Origin: an uncultured Blautia sp.
GTDB taxonomy: Bacteria > Bacillota > Clostridia > Lachnospirales > Lachnospiraceae
Length of the DNA stretch: 33,631 bases
NCBI GenBank assembly: GCA_946545425.1
Contig: CAMNNM010000005.1
Location: 1-33,631 of the forward strand
Reading direction: 5' to 3'
A program made the position numbers and the translations under genes. Numbering within the stretch: the stretch's first letter is position 1; the number at the start of each line of letters is the position of its first letter. The notes below the pieces were generated by a model. That model saw nothing but the letters and a program-made list of their open reading frames with translations. It was not told where the DNA came from and searched no databases. Shown in pieces: positions 9,702 to 18,720 of this stretch.

Positions 9702-11190
9702 GATCACGATCCTGCTGAAAGATACGGAATTTGAACATGATGTTTTTGAACTGACGAGGGCCTTTTTTCCGGAAGCCAGCTTCAGCGTTCTGTACAGTGA
9801 AGAAGAAATGCCCGGAGATCATGATCTGCTGATCGTGTCAGACAGGTCCGGGGACGAATACAGGATCAGCTATGAAAGCGGGGATAAGCGTCTTCTGAAA
9901 ACGGCCGGACGCCTTCCGGATCTGCCGGATGGGAATCCTGCCCGCAAACAGAACAAAGATATTATAAAGAGCATGCTGTATGAGCTGCTTTCGGGTGAAA
10001 CAAAAAGGACGCTTCCCTGGGGCGATCTTACAGGGATCAGACCTGCCAAGCTTGCGACGGAAATGCTGGAGAACGGAAGCAGCGCCGAAGAAGCAAAAAA
10101 CGAACTTATGTCCCGGTATATGGTCAGCGAAAAGAAAGCATGTCTTGCTGCGGAAATTGCTGTCCGGGAATTGGAACTCCTGTCCCGCGTTGACTGCAGA
10201 ACCGGTTACAGCCTGTATGTTGGGATACCGTTCTGCCCGAGCATTTGTCTGTATTGTTCTTTCAGTTCGTTTTCCCTGAATGCATGGAGTACCAGGGTGG
10301 ATGACTATCTGACGGCACTGGAAAAAGAGATTGCGGGGACTGCCGCTCTTATGAGGGAGACGAAACGACGTCTGAACACGATATATATCGGAGGAGGTAC
10401 GCCAACGTCTCTGAATGAGAGGCAGATGGACCGCCTGCTTCGTGCCATCTGCAGTCAGTTCGATCTGAGCGGGCTGATGGAGTTTACTGTCGAGGCCGGA
10501 CGTCCCGACAGTATTACCGAAGAAAAACTGAAAGTCATACACTCATTTCCTGTCACCAGAATATCGGTAAATCCGCAGACAATGAATCAGAAAACACTGG
10601 ATCTGATCGGGAGAAAACATACGGTCTATCAGACTGAAGAGGCGTTCAGACTGGCCCGCAGAACAGGCTTTGATAATATCAACATGGATCTGATCGTGGG
10701 TTTGCCTGGCGAGGAGGAACCGGACGTCAGAAATACCCTGGAACAGATCAGAGAACTTTCCCCCGAAAGCATGACGGTCCATTCCCTTGCGGTGAAACGG
10801 TCTGCCAGGCTGAACATATTCAGGGATCTTTACCAGGAAATGACATTCGAGAACAATCAGAAGATCATCGATCTGACTATCGAAGCGGCAGGGGCTATGA
10901 AGATGGCTCCTTATTATATGTACAGGCAGAAGAACATGAAGGGGAATTTTGAGAATGTAGGTTACGCCAGAGCCGGAAAGGAATGTCTTTACAATATTCT
11001 GATCATGGAACAGAAGGAGCCGATCATTGCTCTTGGAGCCGGCGGCTCCACCAAGTTTCAGATTCCCGGAAGCAGCCGTATCTGCCGGATCGAAAATGTA
11101 AAGGATGTAGCTGAATACATAAGCAGGGTCGATGAGATGACAGACAGAAAGAGAACGGGTATTATGCGATGGCTGACAACGACACACTGA
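9694..11190 (+). CDS. hemZ: Coproporphyrinogen dehydrogenase HemZ (radical SAM); ORF extends up to 9625 but TTG 9694 is the likelier start
   Basis: CPSICLYCSF radical SAM Cys motif, IYIGGGTPTSLNERQMDRLL, NMDLIVGLPGE; AAAGGA upstream of TTG 9694. Confidence 0.85.
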   Translation: MYKITILLKDTEFEHDVFELTRAFFPEASFSVLYSEEEMPGDHDLLIVSDRSGDEYRISYESGDKRLLKTAGRLPDLPDGNPARKQNKDIIKSMLYELLSGETKRTLPWGDLTGIRPAKLATEMLENGSSAEEAKNELMSRYMVSEKKACLAAEIAVRELELLSRVDCRTGYSLYVGIPFCPSICLYCSFSSFSLNAWSTRVDDYLTALEKEIAGTAALMRETKRRLNTIYIGGGTPTSLNERQMDRLLRAICSQFDLSGLMEFTVEAGRPDSITEEKLKVIHSFPVTRISVNPQTMNQKTLDLIGRKHTVYQTEEAFRLARRTGFDNINMDLIVGLPGEEEPDVRNTLEQIRELSPESMTVHSLAVKRSARLNIFRDLYQEMTFENNQKIIDLTIEAAGAMKMAPYYMYRQKNMKGNFENVGYARAGKECLYNILIMEQKEPIIALGAGGSTKFQIPGSSRICRIENVKDVAEYISRVDEMTDRKRTGIMRWLTTTH

Positions 11191-11774
11191 ATAAAACAGA
11201 AGGAAGACGGATCCTTCATTTCAATGTGGAACAGGAGATCGGTCACGGAATAGCCGTCAGCAGACTTGCGGGCAGACTTGCAAGGGAAGCGGGACTTGAT
11301 GAAGAGAAGAGTCACGAGCTGGCGGTTGCGGGCATGGTACATGATATCGGAAAATTCCGGCTGTGGACGTATATCCACGCGCAGAAGAGAGACCCTCTGG
11401 TAATCGAAGAACTGAAATACGTACGACTTCATTCCACGCTCGGATACGAATTTCTGAAAAAGCAGGGGGATTATTCTGATTTTATCCTTGAATCGATTTT
11501 GTATCATCATGAAAACTACGACGGATCAGGTTATCCGTTCAGACTTGCCGGGGACAGGATTCCGGCAGGCGCCAGGATTCTCAGGATCTGTGATGTGTTT
11601 TGCGCGCTTACGTCCGACAGGCCTTACAGAAAAGCGTTTGATATAAAGACTGCGCTGGAGCTGATGATCGAAGACAACAGACATTTTGATCTGAGCATTT
11701 TTCTTGCATTCCAGCGGGTTGTCCATTCCGGATATCTTTCGGAAGTAACAGGCATGCCCCCTGAAAAACCGTAA
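11169..11774 (+). CDS. HD-GYP-type HD-domain phosphohydrolase
   Basis: MVHDIGKF, LYHHENYDGSGYPFRLAGDRIPAGARILRICDVFCALTSDRPYR. Confidence 0.9.
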   Translation: MADNDTLNKTEGRRILHFNVEQEIGHGIAVSRLAGRLAREAGLDEEKSHELAVAGMVHDIGKFRLWTYIHAQKRDPLVIEELKYVRLHSTLGYEFLKKQGDYSDFILESILYHHENYDGSGYPFRLAGDRIPAGARILRICDVFCALTSDRPYRKAFDIKTALELMIEDNRHFDLSIFLAFQRVVHSGYLSEVTGMPPEKP

Positions 11775-11808
11775 AGAACGGAGATAATGAAAAAGAAGGA
11801 GTAGAACA

Positions 11809-13071
11809 ATGGCTCTAAAAAAGAAACCGGTTACCGGGATGAAGGACATTCTTCCCGAAGAGATGGAAATACGTGATTATGTCACCGGTATGATACGGGA
11901 GACCTATCGTACATTCGGCTTTTCTGAGATCGAGACTCCCTGTGTGGAGCATATTGAAAATCTGTGCAGCAAACAGGGCGGGGAGAATGAAAAGCTCATC
12001 TTCAAGATCCTTAAAAGAGGAGAAAAGCTGAAGATCGACGAAGCCGCAGAGGAAAACGACCTTGTGGATTCGGGACTTCGTTATGACCTGACGGTTCCGC
12101 TTTCCAGGTATTATTCCAATCACGCCAATGACCTGAACGCCCCCTTCAAGGCCCTTCAGATGGGCAGCGTGTGGCGCGCTGACAGACCGCAGAGGGGAAG
12201 GTTCAGACAGTTCATGCAGTGTGATATCGATATTCTGGGAGAACCGGGATATATGGCCGAAATCGAGCTGGTACTGGCCACCACGACACTTCTTGACAAG
12301 CTTGATTTTCACAATTTTACCATAAGGATCAACGACAGACGGATCCTGAAGGCCATGGCAAAGTACAGCGGGTTCCCGGAAGAAAGCTTTGACACGGTTT
12401 TCATCATTCTGGACAAGATGGACAAGATCGGTCTGGAAGGGGTAAAAAACGAGCTTCTGGAAGAAGGCTTCTCCGAAAATGCCGTAGAAACCTATCTGGA
12501 ACTGTTCGGCAATACGGGAGACGGTATAGACGGAGTACGGTATCTCAAGGAAAGGCTGGAAGGCGTACTTGATCCTAAGACAGCCGAAGATCTTGAAACC
12601 ATCATAACGATCGTGGATGAAGTCAAAACTGCTGATTTCCGCATGGCATTTGATCCGACGCTTGTCCGGGGAATGTCTTATTATACAGGACCCATTTTTG
12701 AGATCGCCATGGATGAATACGGCGGATCTGTAGGCGGAGGCGGAAGATACGACGAGATGATCGGTAAATTTACGGGAAACAATACTCCGGCCTGCGGGTT
12801 TTCGATCGGATTCGAGAGAATCGTCATGCTTCTTCTGGAAAGGGGATATCAGATCCCTGGAAGAAAGAGCAGAAAGGCATATCTTGTTGAGAAGAACATG
12901 CCCGCAGACAAGCTTGCCGAACTGTTCCGTCAGGCGTCGGAGGAACGCAGAAACGGAAACGAGGTTTCAGTCGTGGTGATGAAGAAAAACAAGAAATTCC
13001 AGAAGGATCAGCTTGCCAAAGAGGGATATACGGAGTTCATGGAGTTTTACAGGTCGGGTCTTCAGAACTGA
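11809..13071 (+). CDS. hisS: Histidyl-tRNA synthetase
   Basis: Class II motifs: LRYDLTVPLSRY, VWRADRPQRGRFRQFMQCDIDILG, GGGGRYDEMIGKFTGNNTPACGFSIGFERI. Confidence 0.96.
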   Translation: MALKKKPVTGMKDILPEEMEIRDYVTGMIRETYRTFGFSEIETPCVEHIENLCSKQGGENEKLIFKILKRGEKLKIDEAAEENDLVDSGLRYDLTVPLSRYYSNHANDLNAPFKALQMGSVWRADRPQRGRFRQFMQCDIDILGEPGYMAEIELVLATTTLLDKLDFHNFTIRINDRRILKAMAKYSGFPEESFDTVFIILDKMDKIGLEGVKNELLEEGFSENAVETYLELFGNTGDGIDGVRYLKERLEGVLDPKTAEDLETIITIVDEVKTADFRMAFDPTLVRGMSYYTGPIFEIAMDEYGGSVGGGGRYDEMIGKFTGNNTPACGFSIGFERIVMLLLERGYQIPGRKSRKAYLVEKNMPADKLAELFRQASEERRNGNEVSVVVMKKNKKFQKDQLAKEGYTEFMEFYRSGLQN

Positions 13072-13088
13072 GGGCCGGAAGATCTGCC

Positions 13089-13110
13089 GGAAACGGATAT
13101 ATCCGTTTCC
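13089..13110. repeat. Perfect 22-nt palindrome in the hisS-aspS intergenic region
   Basis: ggaaacggata|tatccgtttcc. Confidence 0.85.
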
Positions 13111-13142
13111 GTTAAACGAATAAATCAGGAGGATTATTTCAG

Positions 13143-14933
13143 ATGGCAGAGAGTATGAAGGGACTGCACAGGACCTGCCGCTGTGCAGAAGTAACCAGAG
13201 AAATGACGGGACAGACCGTAACGCTTATGGGCTGGGTACAGAAAGCGCGAAATAAAGGCGGTATCGTGTTTGTGGATCTGAGAGACCGTTCGGGGATCAT
13301 GCAGCTGATCTTTGAAGATGGAAGCGTGTCATCCGAGGATTTTGCCAAGGCCGGAAAGCTCAGAAGCGAGTTTGTGATCGCGGTTACAGGTATCGTTGAA
13401 AAGAGAGGCGGAGCCGTTAATGCGAATCTGGCAACAGGAGAGATTGAACTGAGAGTGCAGTCCCTGCGCGTTTTATCCGAAGCGGATGTAATTCCCTTCC
13501 CCATCGAAGAGAACAGCAAGACCCGTGATGAAGTAAGACTGAAGTACCGTTATCTTGATCTGAGAAGACCGGATCTTCAGAAAAAACTGATGCTGAGAAG
13601 CCGTGTGGCGACTCTTACCAGGCAGTTCTTTGCAGAAGAGGGTTTTCTGGAAATCGAGACCCCGATGCTTGGAAAGAGTACCCCGGAAGGTGCCAGGGAT
13701 TATCTTGTGCCGTCGAGAGTTCATCCGGGATGCTTTTACGGACTTCCCCAGTCGCCGCAGCTGTTCAAGCAGCTGCTGATGTGTTCCGGCTTTGACAGAT
13801 ATATCCAGCTGGCCAGATGCTTCCGGGATGAGGACCTCAGGGCTGACAGACAGCCGGAATTTACCCAGATCGACATGGAGCTTTCTTTTGTTGACGTGGA
13901 CGATGTGATCGATGTAAACGAAAGATTCCTCAAATATCTGTTTAAGAATGTCCTGGATGTGGATGTACAGCTTCCGATTCAGCGGATCACCTGGCAGGAA
14001 GCCATGGACCGTTTTGGTTCGGATAAGCCGGATATGCGCTTCGGCATGGAACTGCATGACGTAAGCGATATCGTAAGAAGCAGTTCGTTTGCCGTATTTG
14101 CCAATGCTCTTGCTGCCGGCGGCAGCGTACGCGGCATCAACGCCAAAGGCCAGGGAAGCATGCCCCGCAAGAAGATCGACAAGCTGGTCGAATTTGCAAA
14201 GGGCTATGGTGCGAAGGGCCTTGCCTATATTGCCATCGCTGAAGACGGTTCCAGAAAATCTTCTTTCGCCAAATTTATGACAGAGGAAGAACTGGATGCT
14301 CTTGTCAGCGCAATGGAAGGCGAACCGGGCGACCTTCTTCTGTTCGCGGCCGACCGGCAGAAGCTTGTATACGATGTACTGGGAGCGCTCAGACTGGAGC
14401 TTGCGAAGGAGATGGATCTTCTTGACAAGAATGAATTCCGGTTTGTCTGGGTGACCGAATTCCCGCTGCTCGAATGGAGCGACGAAGAAAACCGGTTTAC
14501 AGCCATGCATCATCCGTTTACGATGCCGATGGAGGAAGATCTTGCACTGATTGATTCCGATCCGGGAAAAGTCAGGGCTAAGGCCTATGACATTGTTCTG
14601 AACGGAAACGAGATCGGAGGAGGAAGCGTCAGGATCCATCAGGATGATATCCAGGAAAAGATGTTCGAGGTACTCGGCTTTACGCCGGAATCCGCCCATG
14701 AACAGTTTGGTTTTCTGCTTGACGCCTTCCGCTACGGTGTTCCGCCCCACGCAGGTCTCGCCTATGGGCTGGACAGACTCGTAATGCTGATGGCAGGCGC
14801 CGATACGATCCGTGACGTGATCGCATTCCCGAAGGTCAAGGACGCATCCTGTCTTATGACGGATTCTCCGTCAGTTGTGGATACAAAGCAGCTTGCAGAG
14901 CTTCACCTTGCCGTAAAGGAAGAAACGACCTGA
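13143..14933 (+). CDS. aspS: Aspartyl-tRNA synthetase
   Basis: OB-fold GWVQKARNKGGIVFVDLRDRSG, FLEIETPMLGKSTPEGARDYLVPSR, CFRDEDLRADRQPEFTQIDME, GLAYGLDRLVMLMAGADTIRDVIAFPK. Confidence 0.96.
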   Translation: MAESMKGLHRTCRCAEVTREMTGQTVTLMGWVQKARNKGGIVFVDLRDRSGIMQLIFEDGSVSSEDFAKAGKLRSEFVIAVTGIVEKRGGAVNANLATGEIELRVQSLRVLSEADVIPFPIEENSKTRDEVRLKYRYLDLRRPDLQKKLMLRSRVATLTRQFFAEEGFLEIETPMLGKSTPEGARDYLVPSRVHPGCFYGLPQSPQLFKQLLMCSGFDRYIQLARCFRDEDLRADRQPEFTQIDMELSFVDVDDVIDVNERFLKYLFKNVLDVDVQLPIQRITWQEAMDRFGSDKPDMRFGMELHDVSDIVRSSSFAVFANALAAGGSVRGINAKGQGSMPRKKIDKLVEFAKGYGAKGLAYIAIAEDGSRKSSFAKFMTEEELDALVSAMEGEPGDLLLFAADRQKLVYDVLGALRLELAKEMDLLDKNEFRFVWVTEFPLLEWSDEENRFTAMHHPFTMPMEEDLALIDSDPGKVRAKAYDIVLNGNEIGGGSVRIHQDDIQEKMFEVLGFTPESAHEQFGFLLDAFRYGVPPHAGLAYGLDRLVMLMAGADTIRDVIAFPKVKDASCLMTDSPSVVDTKQLAELHLAVKEETT

Positions 14934-14934
14934 G

Positions 14935-14988
14935 AAAAACGCGGTGTGCGAAACAGCATTTATTGCTGCATTCGCACGCCGCGTTTTT
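14935..14988. terminator. Bidirectional intrinsic terminator between convergent aspS and the 15014-16195 gene
   Basis: aaaaacgcggtgtgcgaa ... ttcgcacgccgcgttttt long inverted repeat with A/T tracts on both sides. Confidence 0.9.
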
Positions 14989-15013
14989 AAAGTGTGCCGA
15001 TTTTGACGATCCC

Positions 15014-16195
15014 TTACGGATCTGTTTCATCTGAGGTCTGCCGGGCAGGCTCCTGGGCAAGCTTTCCGAACAGGGCGTCGGAGAGGCTGTTTCCGGGATT
15101 CTCCAGCTTCCATGAACTTCCGTCGTTTGTCAGATAGAACGTGGTCTCGGATTCGGAAAGCGGAGGATCGTTCTGAATCTGTTCCAGAAGAAGCTCCTGT
15201 GATTTCTGCTCCCGCATTTCTGCCCCGTCGATCAGAGCGTCGGGACTGTTCATATATTCGGTCATGGCTTCCTGATAGGCATTCAGCACCGCATCGCCGT
15301 CGAGTGTGACGATGGAAGCCGGAACGGCAGCTTTATAGCTGTCAATGGATTCTTCACCGACAGTAAAGTCATAGTTTTCGTGAATCTGTTCAAGAAGAGA
15401 CTGTGCAATGGTACTTTTGCCTGCGTCTTCGGAATGAAGCAGGTTTTCCAGTCCGAGGAAGGTACTCATCTGTTCGATATCCATTTTGCTCAGTGCTTCC
15501 AGATATATACGGAGCGTTTCACCGGGAGAGATTAATTCAGAGTCTGAAAGATAAGAGATCAGACCTCCCACAAGAGAGTTTTTAAGTGCACTGTTCTGAT
15601 CGATCACCCACTGTCCGTCAACACGGTTCAGGGATATCGTACAGTCATTGCTGACGGTTTCGTACGTATTCTGAGACAGAAGACGGTTTAAGATCAGAAA
15701 ACGCTCTTCAAGGGAGATGTCCGCAGAAGAGACAGACGGATCGTCTGCCTGGTCCATGATAAGGGTTTCAAGCAGGGCGGAAGTATAATCGGCGGCAAGC
15801 GACCTGGAATCAGGCGTTTTTACTGTGACAAGAGCATTCGCCTTATCACCGCTGACTTTAACGGATCTGACTTTGTAATCGAAATCTTTAAAAAACATGG
15901 TAAATACACTGCCGATCTCGTCGGAAGAGGTCTCCACGCCGCGACCCTCCGGGAACAGGATATCACCGGGGACATATTTACTTACTGTGTTAGTATCCAT
16001 TTTTTTGAGCGGATCAAGCTCCCGGGCAATGACCTTTCTGATGGACCTGCTGCCGGAACGGAAACAGCTTGCAAGAAGAACAGCCGCAAGAATGCATCCG
16101 ACAATGAGGACAGGAAACAGACGCCTGAATCCTGCAGACCGGACTGCCCTTTTAACTTTCCTCATAAAACGGGACTGTCGTTTTACGGACTTCAT
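15014..16195 (-). CDS. Membrane-anchored extracytoplasmic protein of unknown function with two apparently similar (NTF2/lipoprotein-like) halves
   Basis: ATG at 16195 with AAAGGA RBS (MKSVKRQSRFMRK...); one N-terminal TM (FPVLIVGCILAAVLLASCF); internal similarity between the halves; the ORF-track start at 16330 has no supporting RBS. Confidence 0.8.
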   Translation of the reverse strand: MKSVKRQSRFMRKVKRAVRSAGFRRLFPVLIVGCILAAVLLASCFRSGSRSIRKVIARELDPLKKMDTNTVSKYVPGDILFPEGRGVETSSDEIGSVFTMFFKDFDYKVRSVKVSGDKANALVTVKTPDSRSLAADYTSALLETLIMDQADDPSVSSADISLEERFLILNRLLSQNTYETVSNDCTISLNRVDGQWVIDQNSALKNSLVGGLISYLSDSELISPGETLRIYLEALSKMDIEQMSTFLGLENLLHSEDAGKSTIAQSLLEQIHENYDFTVGEESIDSYKAAVPASIVTLDGDAVLNAYQEAMTEYMNSPDALIDGAEMREQKSQELLLEQIQNDPPLSESETTFYLTNDGSSWKLENPGNSLSDALFGKLAQEPARQTSDETDP

Positions 16196-16226
16196 AGGTA
16201 GATATTCCTTTCCGAGGTTTTTCCAC

Positions 16227-16255
16227 ATTCTAGCAGAATATAGGACGCTTGTCAA
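16227..16255 (-). promoter_or_regulatory. Strong sigma-A promoter for the minus-strand gene 15014-16195
   Basis: Minus strand: TTGACA - 17 nt - TAGAAT with extended TGc. Confidence 0.8.
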
Positions 16256-16333
16256 AATTATGTCCATAATTCGGTATTTCCAATAATAAAATATGAACAA
16301 AGTGTGAAAAGTGTTACGGACCTGCGACAAGAC

Positions 16334-16362
16334 TTTTCAATTTTACGAAAATCTGATATAGT
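16334..16362 (+). promoter_or_regulatory. Putative promoter for the MacAB-like operon
   Basis: TTTTCA - 17 nt - TATAGT with extended TGa. Confidence 0.55.
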
Positions 16363-16403
16363 TATGCTACCATGATCAAAAAGACCATAAAGGAGATACA
16401 GGT

Positions 16404-18032
16404 ATGAAGAAAGGAAAAGCGGCAGTGCTGATCATTCTGGCGGCATTGCTCGGTGGAGGTATATTCTGCATCTGCCGGTTCGGATGGCCGCTGGAATCGG
16501 TGATCCCGCTGGAATCCTGGGTAAAGTCTGTGCTGCCTTTTCAGTCAGAAACAAAAAAAGGTGAAACCGTATATGTCACGCAGGTAAGCACCCTGATGGG
16601 AGTTTCTTCCGGCGTACAGAACAGGTACGCAGGAGTGGTCGAAGCGCAGGATACAATAAAGGTACAGGCCGACAGCCAGAGAAAGATCAAAGAGATCTTT
16701 GTGAAGGAAGGCGAAGAGGTAAAGACGGGACAGCTCCTTTTTGAATATGATCAGTCCAGTATTGAGGATGACCTGAAACAGGCACAGCTGGATATGGAAC
16801 GGCTGAAAAATGAGGCTGTAAGCCTTCAGTCCCAGATCGATACACTTGAAAAGGAAAAAAGAGAAGCCAAGGAGGACGCGCAGCTTTCCTATACAATTGA
16901 AATTGAAACGAACCGGATGAATCTGAAGAAGAACGAATATGATCAGGAATCAAAACAGGCTGAGATCGAAAAACTGCAGAATGCGACCGGAAATACCCAG
17001 ATCAGAAGCGAGATCGACGGAATTATCCAGAAGATAGACGAATCCAAGATGGCTTCCGGCGATGACAGTGTGGTTTCAGACATGCTGGTTTCCGACTCCG
17101 TCTATTCTACGGACAGCAGCGACGCCTTTATTACCATACTGAGTACCGGCGTATACCGGGTCAGGGGAATGGTTAACGAGCTGAACATCTCGGACTTGGT
17201 CCCCGGGGTTCCGATCGTGATACGCTCCAGAGCAGATGAAACACAGACATGGAACGGCGTTCTGGAATCCGTGGATATGGAATCTTCGAGATCCACCGAT
17301 ACCGGAAGCTATATGTTTGACAGTTCAGGAGGCATGACGACATCGACGTCCTATCCGTTTTATGTTCAGATGGAATCGTCCGACGGTCTGATGCTGGGAC
17401 AGCATGTCCTGATAGAACCGGATGAAGGACAGAATAATAAAAAGGACGGCACCTGGCTGACCGATTATTTTATTGTAGACTCCGATACAGCCAGCCCCTA
17501 CGTGTGGGCCGAAGGAGATAACGGAAAGATCGAAAAAAGAGCGGTGGTTCTTGGAACGTACGATCAGGGACTGATGGAGTATGAGATTCTGGACGGGATC
17601 GACAATGATACTTATATCGCATATCCTGCTTCGTCCGTGAAAGAAGGAATGACGGCTGTCCACGGAACCGGTTCCCAGACCATGCAGTCCATGATGGAAG
17701 ACGCCTTTACGGACGATTTTACAGAGGATAATATTACAGAAGAAGACCTTGGGCTTGACGCTTTCAGCGAAGGCGAGATCCTGGATGACTATTTTGACGC
17801 AGATGCCTATGACGGCGGCCAGGAGGGGATCGTAACGGATGATTATGTTCTGCCCCAGGATGAAGTCTTCCCGGGAGAGAGTACGGGCGGCGATTCTGTA
17901 GATTCTGTATATTCCATGCCAAATGAAGGACTCTATGACGAGAACGGTAATCTGATAGAGGAAAGCTTCGATATGGGCGGCATGATGGAAGATCCGGTCC
18001 TGTACGACGAAAACGGTAATGTCCTGAGGTAA
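16404..18032 (+). CDS. HlyD/MacA-like efflux adaptor protein with a long acidic C-terminal tail
   Basis: N-terminal TM, lipoyl-like halves (KIKEIFVKEGEEVKTGQLLFEYD / IRSEIDGIIQKIDE), coiled-coil hairpin, Asp/Glu/Gly-rich tail after ~17640. Confidence 0.85.
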   Translation: MKKGKAAVLIILAALLGGGIFCICRFGWPLESVIPLESWVKSVLPFQSETKKGETVYVTQVSTLMGVSSGVQNRYAGVVEAQDTIKVQADSQRKIKEIFVKEGEEVKTGQLLFEYDQSSIEDDLKQAQLDMERLKNEAVSLQSQIDTLEKEKREAKEDAQLSYTIEIETNRMNLKKNEYDQESKQAEIEKLQNATGNTQIRSEIDGIIQKIDESKMASGDDSVVSDMLVSDSVYSTDSSDAFITILSTGVYRVRGMVNELNISDLVPGVPIVIRSRADETQTWNGVLESVDMESSRSTDTGSYMFDSSGGMTTSTSYPFYVQMESSDGLMLGQHVLIEPDEGQNNKKDGTWLTDYFIVDSDTASPYVWAEGDNGKIEKRAVVLGTYDQGLMEYEILDGIDNDTYIAYPASSVKEGMTAVHGTGSQTMQSMMEDAFTDDFTEDNITEEDLGLDAFSEGEILDDYFDADAYDGGQEGIVTDDYVLPQDEVFPGESTGGDSVDSVYSMPNEGLYDENGNLIEESFDMGGMMEDPVLYDENGNVLR

Positions 18033-18044
18033 GGAGCATTCCAT

Positions 18045-18716
18045 ATGATTCTTGAACTGAAAAACATTTATAAGGATTATTATCAGGGAAAACTGGTGGT
18101 GCCGGTCCTGAAAGATGTGAACTTTCAGATGGAAGAGGGAGAGTATGTGGCCATCATGGGGCCTTCCGGATCCGGAAAAAGTACTCTGATGAACATCATC
18201 GGGTGTCTGGACCAGGCAACGAGCGGTTCCTTTATACTGGACGGGCAGGATATCAGCAAATGCTCCGAAAATCAGATGTCCGATATCAGACTCAATAAGA
18301 TCGGGTTTGTATTTCAGAGCTTTCATCTTCTCGCCAGACAGACGGCGCTGACAAACGTGGAGCTTCCGCTGACCTATGCGAAGATTCCAAGAAAAGAACG
18401 GAAAGAGAGAGCTTTGAAGGCCCTCGACAGAGTAGGCCTTTCCGACCGCGTCGACTTTCGTCCGAATCAGCTGTCGGGAGGCCAGATGCAGAGAGTCGCC
18501 ATCGCAAGAGCGATGGTGAACAATCCGAAACTCCTGCTGGCCGACGAGCCTACGGGAGCGCTCGACAGCAGATCGGGAGATCAGATAATGGAGCTTTTCG
18601 GAAGGCTGAATGAGGAAGGGGTTTCGGTACTGATGATCACACACGATGCAAACATTGCGGCACATGCAAAACGGATCGTGACCATTTTTGACGGAGTCCT
18701 GGAAGAGAAAGGGTGA
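18045..18716 (+). CDS. ABC transporter ATP-binding protein, MacB/LolD-like
   Basis: Walker A GPSGSGKST, signature LSGGQMQRVAIARA, Walker B LLLADEPTGALD. Confidence 0.96.
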   Translation: MILELKNIYKDYYQGKLVVPVLKDVNFQMEEGEYVAIMGPSGSGKSTLMNIIGCLDQATSGSFILDGQDISKCSENQMSDIRLNKIGFVFQSFHLLARQTALTNVELPLTYAKIPRKERKERALKALDRVGLSDRVDFRPNQLSGGQMQRVAIARAMVNNPKLLLADEPTGALDSRSGDQIMELFGRLNEEGVSVLMITHDANIAAHAKRIVTIFDGVLEEKG

Positions 18717-18720
18717 TACG

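Noticed and set aside
13473-14750. 425-aa minus-strand ORF antisense to aspS
   Set aside because: Shadows aspS; composition typical of antisense ORFs, no motifs
17325-18665. 446-aa minus-strand ORF spanning adaptor 1 and the ABC ATPase
   Set aside because: Overlaps two well-supported coding genes; His/Ile-rich antisense translation with no family features
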